From NCBI GenBank assembly GCA_019912685.1, contig JAIOII010001593.1, positions 1 through 51,088 of the forward strand: DNA of 51,088 bases, in the 5' to 3' direction. Shown here in pieces: positions 33,400 to 42,932 of this stretch (positions within the stretch are counted from its first letter, which is position 1; the number at the start of each line of letters is the position of its first letter). The stretch is from Kofleriaceae bacterium (lineage in GTDB: Bacteria; Myxococcota_A; Polyangia; Haliangiales; Haliangiaceae). The translations under genes were made by a program, and so were the position numbers. Under the pieces are notes generated by a model. The model did no database searches. It was not told the origin of the DNA and saw nothing but the letters and a program-made list of their open reading frames with translations.

Positions 33400-36300
33400 G
33401 CAGGACCCAATCGCGAACTGTGGTTGGAAACGCCAGGACGACAGTCTCGATCGCGTTGGAGTGTCGCGCGCGACTAAGGACATGCACTACGAATGCGGCG
33501 CGATCGTCTGGCCATCCACGCGTATCGATTTTCTGAATGTCGTCGCCCGGTGCCCAAGTCGAGGTTGCTTGGTCCTCCGTGAGTCGACCTCGAGCGCGAA
33601 GCCCTCGAAGTGCCTCTCCCCAGTGTTTCAGGGTCTGCTCAATCGATGCGTCCATCGACCGCTTAGCATCCGCCCCAATCACCCTTCCCCACGCCTTGCG
33701 CTCGTTGGCATCGAGCATTGGGCCCAAGAGGTGTGGTTCTAAGCAGAGCAACGCGGCGAGCCGAACTTCTCGAAGGTCCGTCGCCCGAGCGCACTTCTTG
33801 AGCACTGCGGCAATCGTCGCCCCGATCTCACCCGCGTGATCGGCGCGGGGACGCTCCCACGAGCGTGGACGGGACTTGGCCAAGTCGGGAACATCTTCCA
33901 CACGCGGCAGCACGGGCGCAGCCTTCGTACGGGGCGGCAGTGGGAGTGGAAGAATGTTGGACGCCGGCTTAGACGGAACCTGCGGAACGTACGCTCCTTC
34001 CCGAGAGTCTTGCGCCGCGCGCAGATCACCGGGTGGCGGCGACAGCGCTGATCGGTACGTCCCGCCGGTCACCACCCCGGCCATCGTGTCATAGATCTGA
34101 AGAATCAGGTTTCGAGTCCGGAACTCTCCATGAGCTTTCATGTCGTATTCGCGCACCTTCGGAAACGTGCGCAAAACGTGGTCGACATCGGCCTGCGAGA
34201 AGCCGAAGAGGTGAAAACACATGGCATCGAGCTCTGCCTGAATGAACTCGCGGCGTTCCGGCTTCCATGTGAACACAACATCTCGGCCAAAGATCGTTCG
34301 CGCGAACGACGACAGATCGTGAGACACGCAGACGAGCTCACCCACGCGCTCTGCAACCCATCGCGCGAGCGGGGAGCCGAGCCATGGCGGCGATGTCTTG
34401 AATGCCGCGGGCGGCGGCATCACGGTCTCGTAGACTGGCCCAACTGGAAGGGACGGCTGCATCGTCTTTTGACGAACGAAGTAGTCGTACGCGAACGAAT
34501 TGAGCATTGCGAGCAGGCAAGGCTGCGCGGCTTTGTGTTCTTCGTCGACGCCAACAACATACAGCGTGTAGCTAACGGCTATCGAATCGGGAACAACGCA
34601 GGCCACCATCGTGCGCCAGTTCGTTGCCGATGTGACTCGCTTGAGCGCGATCGCCCAATCTTGCCCAGCCGCCTTGTGGAATCGTCTCCGCGCCTCGTCG
34701 GCCGGAGCCCAAAGGTACGCGTCTGGAAAGAAGCCAGCGTCTGAACGCTCCTGATCGGTCGTGTCTTTCGTTTGTTGTTGTCGCGATGGTGCGTCGGGAT
34801 TCAATCGAATGTGGGCCGCACGGTGGTCATAGAACGTGACCATCTTCCCTTCAATGATCGGCAGCATTCGCTCACCGTTGCGAACGAACTCCCTGCCATC
34901 GCGCTTCCATCCGTCATCCAGTAGCGACTGTGCTGGTCGCACCAGGTCTCCGTCATGCGTCATGTCGAACATGCGGTTGAGACTTGCTCCCCAGGGACTG
35001 GCCTCTGGCGCGTCCCGTCGCATCACGGGAAAACGTGCATACGCTTCACGCGTCATCTCTGCGTCACGACGGCTCAGAAAGATGGGGCACGTCTTAGAGT
35101 TCGGGTTGATCGTCGCCGCATCCTCCGCGGTTAGGGTGAACCAGCGGTCGGCTTCGGCCAGATCCGCCACGCTGCGGGCGAGAAAAAAGAGCTTGGCAGC
35201 GGTAACAGCCGAGCCCTTCCGCAGGCTCAGAAGGCAAAAGCGCATGCGTCCATGCCCTACACCGGGAAACAACGTTTCGTTGTTCTCGAAATCTACAGCC
35301 TGAACGAGTGCGCGTGTCCTTTGAATGCTATTGAAGAAGAGCTTCGTTGTCTCATCAGTGAGAATCCCTGAAGGGACGATGACCCCACACGCCGACTGAG
35401 AACGAGCGATTACCCACGAGCACTCGGCAAACAGGCCGTAGGAGTTGATTTCCCCTCGCCCGCAAAGAGGGAACCGTAAAGAGCGTCGAAGAAACGCACT
35501 CTCACCGTCGGCTCGACGGTAGGCCTCGCGAAAGTCTGCGTGCAGGGTGGGATCGTCGTCAGCCAGCGACGCAATTAGCGCCTTTCGAGCTCGGGAGTTC
35601 GGCGCCATGGCCACGTCAGGCCGGCGGGCAGCGAACCACTCCGCCTCTTGTAGTTTCACGCGCTCCCAAGGCGGATTGCCGAGAACGCAGTCGAATCCGC
35701 CGTCCCAGCCGATGACATCGTCGTCGGCAATGGCGTCGCGAGGCTGAAAAACTTCGGGGAACGCGAGGTGCCAATGGAAGAACGTGTACCGACCGGCGAG
35801 CTTGCCAACCTCGCGCCGCAGCGGCTTGCTTGCAGTGGAAGGATCCTGAAGGACGCGCACGAACGCCTCATGGGTCGGTGCCTCGGCTGCGAGTTGACCA
35901 TCCTGTTTGGGCCACACGTATGCCGCGCACCACGTGTCGGCGACGAGCACGGCGTCTCTGAACGCTTGCGAGCTCTGCAATGCCTCCCACCTTCGTTTTC
36001 GCGCACGAATGTCTGCCACCGCTTCATCTGCGCCGGTGAGTGCGTCTCGTGCGGCAGCTGCGAGATCGGCGGAACCGCCCGGCGATCCGACGATGCCGAA
36101 CACATCTGTTTGGCCAGACTTCTCGGCAGCCTTGCGCGCTTCGCGATTGCGCTTCTTGAGCGCGCGCGCGACCGCCTTGTCGTCACCTTCAATCGGGTCC
36201 CAGGCGTCGTCGGCGATGCCGCGCGCGATCAGCGCAGGTGTCGCGCCGAGCAACGCGTTGCCATGCTGGACGTGGGCGTCGAGGAACGACAGCGGCTTGC

Positions 36301-37993
36301 CCGGCTCGACCGCCTCCATCCACAGCGCGACCTTGCACAGCTCGACCGCCATCTCGTTGAGGTCAACGCCGTAGACGCAGCGGCCGACCACGTCGCGCAG
36401 CGCGTGCTGGAGCTCGCGCGGGCTCGGCTCGTCGTCGCCAGTGCGCACGGTCGCCAGCCGCCGCGCGAGCCGGCGCGCAGCGGCGACGAGAAAGTGGCCG
36501 GAGCCGCATGCGGGGTCGACGACCTTGAGCGCGAGCAACACGGCCTCGGCGTCCGCGCGCGACTTGCCCTTGATTGCGCTATCGATCACGGGATCGAGCG
36601 CGGAGTCGAGCAGGCAGTCGACCAGCGAGGTCGGCGTGTAGTAGCTGCCGGTCTTCTTGCGCTCGTTACCCGCCGCGGTGATCAGCTCGAACGGGTCGAG
36701 CTTGGGGTGCAGCTCGAGGAGGCTCTCGTAGACCGAGCCCAGCTCGTCGGCGGCGACCGTTCGCCACGACACCGGGAATCGCTGTCTGTGGCGCTCGACG
36801 TAGGAAAGTGCGCGGAGCGCTGCGAGCAGGTCCGCGTTGGCCAGCTCGCAACGATCGAGGTGCGGCACGGCTTCCTTGCTCCACAAGAAGCTGCCAAGAG
36901 CTGGCAGCGCGAGCGGCGGGCAGCCGTCGTCGAGCCCATTCATCACAGCCCGCAGGGCCTGCCACAGATCGCTGTGTGGGCCGCCGCGGGTCTGCCCGGC
37001 GAGATCGCGCAGCCGCCGCGTTGCATAGAACCTGCGATAGCGGTCGCGCGCGAGCTCTGTCGCGTTCGGATCGAGCAGCACGCCACGGTCCTCCGCAGAG
37101 AACAGGAAGATCAGCCGGTACACCAGGCGCAGGAGCTCCCGGTAGTAATCTTGGCGATCGAGCACGCCCTCGCGAAGATCGTCGACAAGTTGGGTGTTGT
37201 GCGCGTGCTTGAGGAACCCGCGTCCTAGCGCTTCGATCGCCTTGACCACGCCGTCGCGCAGGTCGTCGAGCGCCTGGAGCCCCTCGGTACGCGATAGCGT
37301 GAACCACTGCTCCAGCCAGCAGCGATCGATCTTGTCGTCTTGCGGTTCGAGCCGGCTCTGGTGGAACACCAGCCACATCAGCGCGAAGTCGCTGTAGCGC
37401 TCGCCTTCGAAGAGTGCCTCGAGATCGACCTCGACATACGCCTGCGTGGTCAGGCTGTGATGGTCGCGGAGCAGCCGCAGCAGGAGCCCGTTTGAGAGCA
37501 GTGCCCACAAGTGGGGCTCACTGCGGTTTAGGAGGTCCTGGACAAGGCCGTGCGGCGAGCTCTTCGCGGCGCCCCTGTGTCCCGCTGTCCGTACGTCGAG
37601 CGAGGTACCCGCGCCGAGCAGGTGGATCGGAAGCTCGCCCCACGCGTGGCTGATCGCGTACTCGCGGTCGTCCGCGATGATCGCCTTCTTGAGCGGGGCG
37701 ACGCGGCCATAGCCCAGCTCCTGGAGCAGCGGTTGGAGCAGCTTCTCGCGCGTGAGGACGGTTGCGGAATCGTCGGCGGAGAGCTTGGCCAGCTCGGCAC
37801 GGAACGCATGCCATGCGGGAAGCATGCGGTTCCACGATCGCGAGATCGCCTCACCGAACTGCTGGCTGTCGTCGAGCCGGTAGGCCGCTGGCGTGAACCC
37901 GGGCACCGTGCGATCGCCTTGGGCGATTCGCGCGAGCAGATCGGGCGGCAACAGGCCGCCCTCGGAGCGGATGGTCGCGAACGGCTGGCTCAT
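33389..37993 (-). CDS. Large Eco57I-like adenine-N6 DNA methyltransferase (PglX/DrmMI-like)
   Basis: This 1534-aa protein has the size of BREX PglX or class 1 DISARM DrmMI methylases. Methyltransferase motif I is DPACGSGHFLVAAARRLARR near residue 494, followed by the acidic VYGVDLNEMAVELCKVALWM. Motif IV is NPPW near 774 (DCVLGNPPWERVKLQE), the signature of adenine-N6 methylation. The N-terminal 450 residues are helical, with LFSAEDRGVLL and the TGSYYTPTSLVDCLLD segment before motif I. The C-terminal 600 residues should contain target recognition. GC content falls visibly from about 36.1 kb leftward, within this gene. The start overlaps the SNF2 gene stop by 4 nt. It probably marks self DNA so that the helicases act on unmarked DNA. 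Confidence 0.95.
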   Translation of the reverse strand: MSQPFATIRSEGGLLPPDLLARIAQGDRTVPGFTPAAYRLDDSQQFGEAISRSWNRMLPAWHAFRAELAKLSADDSATVLTREKLLQPLLQELGYGRVAPLKKAIIADDREYAISHAWGELPIHLLGAGTSLDVRTAGHRGAAKSSPHGLVQDLLNRSEPHLWALLSNGLLLRLLRDHHSLTTQAYVEVDLEALFEGERYSDFALMWLVFHQSRLEPQDDKIDRCWLEQWFTLSRTEGLQALDDLRDGVVKAIEALGRGFLKHAHNTQLVDDLREGVLDRQDYYRELLRLVYRLIFLFSAEDRGVLLDPNATELARDRYRRFYATRRLRDLAGQTRGGPHSDLWQALRAVMNGLDDGCPPLALPALGSFLWSKEAVPHLDRCELANADLLAALRALSYVERHRQRFPVSWRTVAADELGSVYESLLELHPKLDPFELITAAGNERKKTGSYYTPTSLVDCLLDSALDPVIDSAIKGKSRADAEAVLLALKVVDPACGSGHFLVAAARRLARRLATVRTGDDEPSPRELQHALRDVVGRCVYGVDLNEMAVELCKVALWMEAVEPGKPLSFLDAHVQHGNALLGATPALIARGIADDAWDPIEGDDKAVARALKKRNREARKAAEKSGQTDVFGIVGSPGGSADLAAAARDALTGADEAVADIRARKRRWEALQSSQAFRDAVLVADTWCAAYVWPKQDGQLAAEAPTHEAFVRVLQDPSTASKPLRREVGKLAGRYTFFHWHLAFPEVFQPRDAIADDDVIGWDGGFDCVLGNPPWERVKLQEAEWFAARRPDVAMAPNSRARKALIASLADDDPTLHADFREAYRRADGESAFLRRSLRFPLCGRGEINSYGLFAECSWVIARSQSACGVIVPSGILTDETTKLFFNSIQRTRALVQAVDFENNETLFPGVGHGRMRFCLLSLRKGSAVTAAKLFFLARSVADLAEADRWFTLTAEDAATINPNSKTCPIFLSRRDAEMTREAYARFPVMRRDAPEASPWGASLNRMFDMTHDGDLVRPAQSLLDDGWKRDGREFVRNGERMLPIIEGKMVTFYDHRAAHIRLNPDAPSRQQQTKDTTDQERSDAGFFPDAYLWAPADEARRRFHKAAGQDWAIALKRVTSATNWRTMVACVVPDSIAVSYTLYVVGVDEEHKAAQPCLLAMLNSFAYDYFVRQKTMQPSLPVGPVYETVMPPPAAFKTSPPWLGSPLARWVAERVGELVCVSHDLSSFARTIFGRDVVFTWKPERREFIQAELDAMCFHLFGFSQADVDHVLRTFPKVREYDMKAHGEFRTRNLILQIYDTMAGVVTGGTYRSALSPPPGDLRAAQDSREGAYVPQVPSKPASNILPLPLPPRTKAAPVLPRVEDVPDLAKSRPRSWERPRADHAGEIGATIAAVLKKCARATDLREVRLAALLCLEPHLLGPMLDANERKAWGRVIGADAKRSMDASIEQTLKHWGEALRGLRARGRLTEDQATSTWAPGDDIQKIDTRGWPDDRAAFVVHVLSRARHSNAIETVVLAFPTTVRDWVLRAA

Positions 37994-40881
37994 GCGCCCG
38001 CCTTCGCTGCCTTCGGCAGGTAGACGTACGCGCCGATGACGTCGATCGGCGGCAGTAGCTCAACGCCGCGGACGCGCGCGCGCTCCTTAGCGACCTTGCG
38101 CACGCGGCGGTGGGCGTCGAGCAGGTCCTTGCCGCGCTGGTTGCCCAGCTCGAGCAGACCGGACGCGAGCGTGTCGAGGTCGGCGAGCATGCCGAGCAGG
38201 TGGTCGCGGGCGATTTGCGGGTCGACGTTGCCCGATGGCGACGCGTGGAGGACGGCGTCGGTCGCCTCGGCCGAGAGCCACGACGGCTTCGCCGCAGTTC
38301 CCGTGAACGCGACCGTGGCGAGATCCTCGGCGAGTAGCTCGATCGGCTGCTTGTCGGGACCTTGGGACTGAAGGTGGAACCGGAACCGAAGCAGGAACAC
38401 GGCAGTGCGCGACATCACCGCGGTCGTGCGCACGACGCCGCAGCGACACCCAGGACCAGGGATCGCGAGGTCGAGCGCGCTCTCCAGCACGAACTGGGCG
38501 AGCCCTGCGGCGATCGGGTGGGTGCGGACGACCAGCTCGCCGTCCTGGGGCGGACGCCCGCGGAACGTGGCTATGATCTTCGAGCGATCGCCGAGCGCGT
38601 CGCGGACGCCGGCGGCCACGCCCGCCAGCTCGGCGACCAGCGGCGTGGTGCTGGTCGTGGTCGCGCCGACCGACGGCAACACCTCGCGCACGAACCGCTC
38701 GACATCCTGGTCGTCGCCGACCGCGCGCTTGACTGCGTTCAGCTCGCCCGCAAGCTCGTCCTCGATCGCCTCCTGGACCTGGTGGTGCGCGAAGATCGAA
38801 CGGTTCTTCTTCTCGCGCTCGGCTGCGGCCTCCCACGCGATGTTGATCTCGTGGCGCAGCGGCTCGATCTGCGCGTCGAACTCGGGCGCGTATGCGCTCA
38901 GGCCGAGCTGCGTCGACGTCTCGATCTTGCCCTTGCGGAGGACCACGCCCTCCATGATCGCCTTACCGATCAGCTCGGTGTCAGCCGGCACCGGGACCGC
39001 GATCTCGAGCGCCTTCAAGATCGTGCGGTGCTTGCGCAGCAGTACGTCGAGTACGATGCCGTCGACGGGGTTGTCCGCGCCGTACAGGGTCAGTGTCCGG
39101 ACGGTCGTCTGGGTCTGGCCATAGCGATCGACGCGGCCTTCGCGTTGCTCGTGACGCGTCGGGTTCCACGCGAGGTCGTAGTGGATCACCGCCGAGAAGT
39201 CGTCCTGGAGGTTGATTCCCTCGGACAAACAGTCCGTGCACACCAGCACGCGCTGCTTCCTGCCGTGGAGCGCCGCGACTCGACGTTCGCGCTCCTCGGG
39301 GGCGAGCAGGCTGCTGACTGCCTCGACGGTAGCGTCCTTGAACTTCTTGCGCAGCCGCTCGGCGACGTAGTCGACCGTCGGGATAAACCGACAGAACACG
39401 ATCGGCGCGAAGTCCTCGCCGAGCAAGGTGCCAACGATCTGCTCGAGCTTCTTCAGCTTCCTGTCGTGCTTGTCGGCTAGCGCCTCGGCGTCGGAGGCGA
39501 GCTCGCGGAGCCGGCGGGCGAAGGTGTCGGTGTCGTCTTCCACCGCGCCGGGCGCGACGTCGATCGACTCGAGGGTCTCGTCGTCGAGGTCGAGAACCGC
39601 GCGCCGGCCCTCGACGTCGATCGCGTCGACCGTGTCCGCTTCAGCATGCCCGGCGCGGTTGCGCAACGTCGCGGCAGCCGCTGCGGGGCTGGATGAGAGC
39701 GCACGCAACAGTGCGAGCGCAGACCACCAGCGGATCCGCTGGTGACGCTCGTCCTTGCCGGCGCCCTCGACGGTATCGCGGCAGAACTCGAGCACGCGGC
39801 CCATGAACTTCTTGTACTCGGGCGCGAGGTCGTAGCTCTCCTCGGCGATCTTGCGCTCGGGGAACGGCGTATTGGTGTGCAGGTACGTCGTCAGGTCGCC
39901 GCGCTTCCGCTGGACGAGGTGTGCCGCGACGCGCTCGCGCAGGCGACGGTTCGCGTCACCCGACAGGTCCTCGGGCAGGTTCTCCAGCTCGGGATCGAGC
40001 AGCCCGAGCAGCGAACGGAACGCCTCGCTACTGCCGCTGTGCGGGGTCGCGGTGACCAGGATCAGATGACGGTCGGCGCCGCCCTTCGCGGGATCGACGA
40101 TCTCGCGAAGCAGCTGGTGGCGGATCTGGCCGGCCCGTCCGGCGCGTGTGCCCGGCGCCGCGGTGCAGGTGTGTGCCTCGTCGACGATCACCAGCTCAGG
40201 GCACGTGCGGAGGAACTCGGCGCGGCGACGGTCCTGCTTGATATAGTCCGTCGACACTACCGTGATCGGGTATTGCTCGAACAGGCCGACGGTCGCGGAC
40301 TTCTGGCGCTCGAGCCGCGCCGCGGTGCCCGCGAGCACCAGCTCGGACTCGAGGTGGAACTGTTCGCGCAGCGCGCGCTGCCACTGCTCCGCGAGGTGCG
40401 GGGGACAGAGCACGGCCATCCGGCGGATCTCGCCGCGATCGTATAGCTCGCGCGCGATCAACAGCGACTCGACGGTCTTTCCGATGCCGACGTCGTCGGC
40501 GATCAGCAGACGCACCGGGTCCTGGCGGAGCGCGAGCAACAGCGGCAGAAGCTGATACGGGCGCGGCTCCACGGCGATTCGTCCCAGGCAACGGAACGGT
40601 CCCGCAACCGAGCGCGTGCTGAGGCGAACGGCGTCGCGGAGAAGGCGGCACGAGCGGTGGTCGCCGAGGTCCGCGTTCGGATCTGGTGGCTGGAACCGAG
40701 CGGAGGAAACCTCCTCGAACGGCTGGCCGTCGGGGCCGGGCCCGACATAGATGCCGGTGATCTCATGATCGGCACCGCCGAGCGGACGCAGCACGAGAAC
40801 GTCGGTCTCCTGCGAGGTCTCGGGGAGCACCACCCACTCGCGCCCGCGAGCGCGAACCAGCGAACCAACGGCGAACGTCAT
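37990..40881 (-). CDS. SNF2-family helicase, DrmD-like
   Basis: This is a 963-aa protein. The N-terminus (GSLVRARGREWVVLPETSQE, then VLRPLGGADHEITGIYV) resembles DISARM DrmD as I remember it. The SNF2 core has Walker A LIADDVGIGKTVES near 130, the DEAH box LVIVDEAHTCT near 235, motif III VTATPHSGSSEAF, and a helicase C domain with VLVCTDCLSEGINLQDDFSA and the arginine finger motif QREGRVDRYGQ. Intact motifs predict an active DNA translocase. The C-terminal 300 residues are helical and charged. It overlaps both neighbours by 4 nt, showing tight coupling with the methylase downstream and the UvrD-type gene upstream. The DrmD name is from memory and needs a profile search. Confidence 0.92.
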   Translation of the reverse strand: MTFAVGSLVRARGREWVVLPETSQETDVLVLRPLGGADHEITGIYVGPGPDGQPFEEVSSARFQPPDPNADLGDHRSCRLLRDAVRLSTRSVAGPFRCLGRIAVEPRPYQLLPLLLALRQDPVRLLIADDVGIGKTVESLLIARELYDRGEIRRMAVLCPPHLAEQWQRALREQFHLESELVLAGTAARLERQKSATVGLFEQYPITVVSTDYIKQDRRRAEFLRTCPELVIVDEAHTCTAAPGTRAGRAGQIRHQLLREIVDPAKGGADRHLILVTATPHSGSSEAFRSLLGLLDPELENLPEDLSGDANRRLRERVAAHLVQRKRGDLTTYLHTNTPFPERKIAEESYDLAPEYKKFMGRVLEFCRDTVEGAGKDERHQRIRWWSALALLRALSSSPAAAAATLRNRAGHAEADTVDAIDVEGRRAVLDLDDETLESIDVAPGAVEDDTDTFARRLRELASDAEALADKHDRKLKKLEQIVGTLLGEDFAPIVFCRFIPTVDYVAERLRKKFKDATVEAVSSLLAPEERERRVAALHGRKQRVLVCTDCLSEGINLQDDFSAVIHYDLAWNPTRHEQREGRVDRYGQTQTTVRTLTLYGADNPVDGIVLDVLLRKHRTILKALEIAVPVPADTELIGKAIMEGVVLRKGKIETSTQLGLSAYAPEFDAQIEPLRHEINIAWEAAAEREKKNRSIFAHHQVQEAIEDELAGELNAVKRAVGDDQDVERFVREVLPSVGATTTSTTPLVAELAGVAAGVRDALGDRSKIIATFRGRPPQDGELVVRTHPIAAGLAQFVLESALDLAIPGPGCRCGVVRTTAVMSRTAVFLLRFRFHLQSQGPDKQPIELLAEDLATVAFTGTAAKPSWLSAEATDAVLHASPSGNVDPQIARDHLLGMLADLDTLASGLLELGNQRGKDLLDAHRRVRKVAKERARVRGVELLPPIDVIGAYVYLPKAAKAGA

Positions 40882-42932
40882 AGCGGGGCGACTTCCTTCG
40901 CGGTGAGCGCAGGCTCGAGGAACATGGACTGCTTGCCCGTCCAGGTGACACGTAACAAATCGCGCGCGCGGGTCATCGCCACGTAGAGCAGCTGTCGTTC
41001 GCGTGCGAGCGCGTTGTCGCGATCTTGCGGATCGACGGCGGACTTCATCAAGCCGGGGCTTGGCAACGTGTCGGCGTTGGCGTCCACGACGAGGACGGCT
41101 TTGAACTCGAGGCCCTTCGCGCGGTGCATGGTGCCGACCTGGACGGCGCCCGGCGTGATGTGCTCGTCATCGAGCCCAGCCGTTGCGAGCCCCTCGGCCG
41201 ATAGCTTGGCCTCGACCTCGCTGGCGCGCTTGGACGTACGAGCGAACACTGCGATCTCGTCGAGCGCGAGGCCCTTGGCGCGGCAGTCCTTGATCCAGCG
41301 CACGGCGTCGGCAAGCTCCTCGGCGCGATCGGGGAACCCGGCGAACGTCGGCGCCGGCCCCTTCATCAGGCTGCGCGTGCGCGTACGGTCTTCCGTCCCT
41401 TCATCGAAGTCATCCGACGACTCAGCAGCGATCAGGTCGGCGGCGCGGCGGATCTGCTCGGTGGTCCGGTAGTTGATGCGCAGCACATGGCTCCGACCGC
41501 GGACATCGATGCCGAGCGCGGACAGGGCAACCTTGCCCGCGTAGATCCTCTGGCCGGCGTCGCCGAGCAGCATGAGGTGCTCGGGATGGTCGCCGACCAG
41601 CGCGCGAACGAGCCGCAGTGCCGTGGGGCGGAGGTCCTGAAGCTCATCGACGATCACCGCGTCGAATGGCGACTTGGCTTTGCTGGTCTCGAGCGCCTCG
41701 AGCGCGCGGCGGCTGATGTTCGACCAGGTCGCCTCGTGGCGCGCCGCGAGCGTGGCGAACACCTCGCCGTAGACCTTCCAAAGCACCTTGCGGTCCGCGA
41801 CGGATAGCGGCTTGCCGCGCCCGGTGCGCGATGCGGTCCGGTACTCTGGCCACGCCGCGATGCCCTGCGCGTCGACGACTGCGTCCCACTCCGCGGCGAC
41901 AAACGCGGGAGGGAATTGTGGAACATGGCGCGCAGCGAGGTCGGCGATCAGCTTCTTGACAGTCTCGTTCGACGCCGGCTGGAGCCTTCCGTCGACCTTG
42001 CGCGCGAGCGCGAGCGCCTGCTTGTCGATCGTGCTGACCGTGACGCGCCCGAGCTCCTCCCTGGTGCAGAGCTTGCGCAGGTTACGCTGGAGGTTGTCGC
42101 ACAGCGTGGTGACGAAGCTGGTAAGCAGCACGCGGTGTCCGCGCCGCGCGTACGTGCGCGCGCGGTGGAGGCCGACGACGGTCTTGCCCGTGCCGGCACT
42201 GCCGGTCACCTTGACGGCGCCCTTGGGCGCAGCCTCGACGATCGCGCGCTGCGACGGATGGAGGAACGCGATCCAGCGATCGAGCGGCGCGGCGAGCACG
42301 CTCGCGAGGTCCGCGGCGTCGGCGACGACGTAGAACCCGGCGGAGCCAGCGGCGGCGGATTCGAGCGGCTTGGTCGGCGCGATCGGGGCCGGAGGCGTGA
42401 CCAGCTCGCCCTGGGACACGCGGAGCAGGCGATCGAAGACGTCGTCGGGCAGCTTGCCTCCGACCTCGAGCAGCTCGTCGTCGGAGGTGATCTGCCGGAC
42501 CGCGGGAACCCAGGTCGGCGGCACGCCGAGTGAGACCAAGTAGTCATCCTCTTGCGCGTCGAACATGCCCGCGCGAAGCGGCCTCTCGACCTTTTTCTCG
42601 ACCACGGTCTCGACAACATCGAGGATCTGCAATGCGCCCGTGATGGGGTGACGGCCGACGTCGCGCCGCTCGGCCCAGCGATACGCCGCGTCGTGGTGGT
42701 CGACGTGGAGCAACGCCCACGCGTCGCCGTCTTGGTAGATGATCGCGCGCAGGTCCTGATTCACGCGCCCTGACCATAGGTGCCTCGAGACGTTATCGAG
42801 TCGCTCGAGCGAGATCCCCGGCTGCTTGGGGTTCTGCTGGAACATCACGATGAATGACGTGCAAGCAGCCTGCTCCCTGGCCGCGAGCTTGCCCATCGCC
42901 TCGAAGAACCCATTGGCGACCAGGACGCCCAT
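40878..42932 (-). CDS. UvrD/Rep-type helicase with RelE/ParE-like N-terminal domain
   Basis: This is a 684-aa protein. Residues about 5-90 resemble a RelE/ParE toxin fold (FFEAMGKLAAREQAACTSFI, LDNVSRHLWSGRVNQDLRAI, YQDGDAWALLHVDHHDAAYR), including the typical hydrophobic core and the H-x-DHHDAAYRWAERR end. The superfamily 1 helicase domain begins near residue 225. It has Walker A VTGSAGTGKTVVGLHRAR near 246, Walker B AVIVDELQDLRP, QxxY-type LGDAGQRIYAGK, LRINYRTTEQIRRA, and motif V/VI VGTMHRAKGLEFKAV and LLYVAMTRARDLL. All helicase motifs look intact. The start overlaps the upstream gene stop (TGATG). Loss of toxin catalytic residues cannot be judged by eye, so the domain may be purely a binding module. 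Confidence 0.92.
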   Translation of the reverse strand: MGVLVANGFFEAMGKLAAREQAACTSFIVMFQQNPKQPGISLERLDNVSRHLWSGRVNQDLRAIIYQDGDAWALLHVDHHDAAYRWAERRDVGRHPITGALQILDVVETVVEKKVERPLRAGMFDAQEDDYLVSLGVPPTWVPAVRQITSDDELLEVGGKLPDDVFDRLLRVSQGELVTPPAPIAPTKPLESAAAGSAGFYVVADAADLASVLAAPLDRWIAFLHPSQRAIVEAAPKGAVKVTGSAGTGKTVVGLHRARTYARRGHRVLLTSFVTTLCDNLQRNLRKLCTREELGRVTVSTIDKQALALARKVDGRLQPASNETVKKLIADLAARHVPQFPPAFVAAEWDAVVDAQGIAAWPEYRTASRTGRGKPLSVADRKVLWKVYGEVFATLAARHEATWSNISRRALEALETSKAKSPFDAVIVDELQDLRPTALRLVRALVGDHPEHLMLLGDAGQRIYAGKVALSALGIDVRGRSHVLRINYRTTEQIRRAADLIAAESSDDFDEGTEDRTRTRSLMKGPAPTFAGFPDRAEELADAVRWIKDCRAKGLALDEIAVFARTSKRASEVEAKLSAEGLATAGLDDEHITPGAVQVGTMHRAKGLEFKAVLVVDANADTLPSPGLMKSAVDPQDRDNALARERQLLYVAMTRARDLLRVTWTGKQSMFLEPALTAKEVAPL

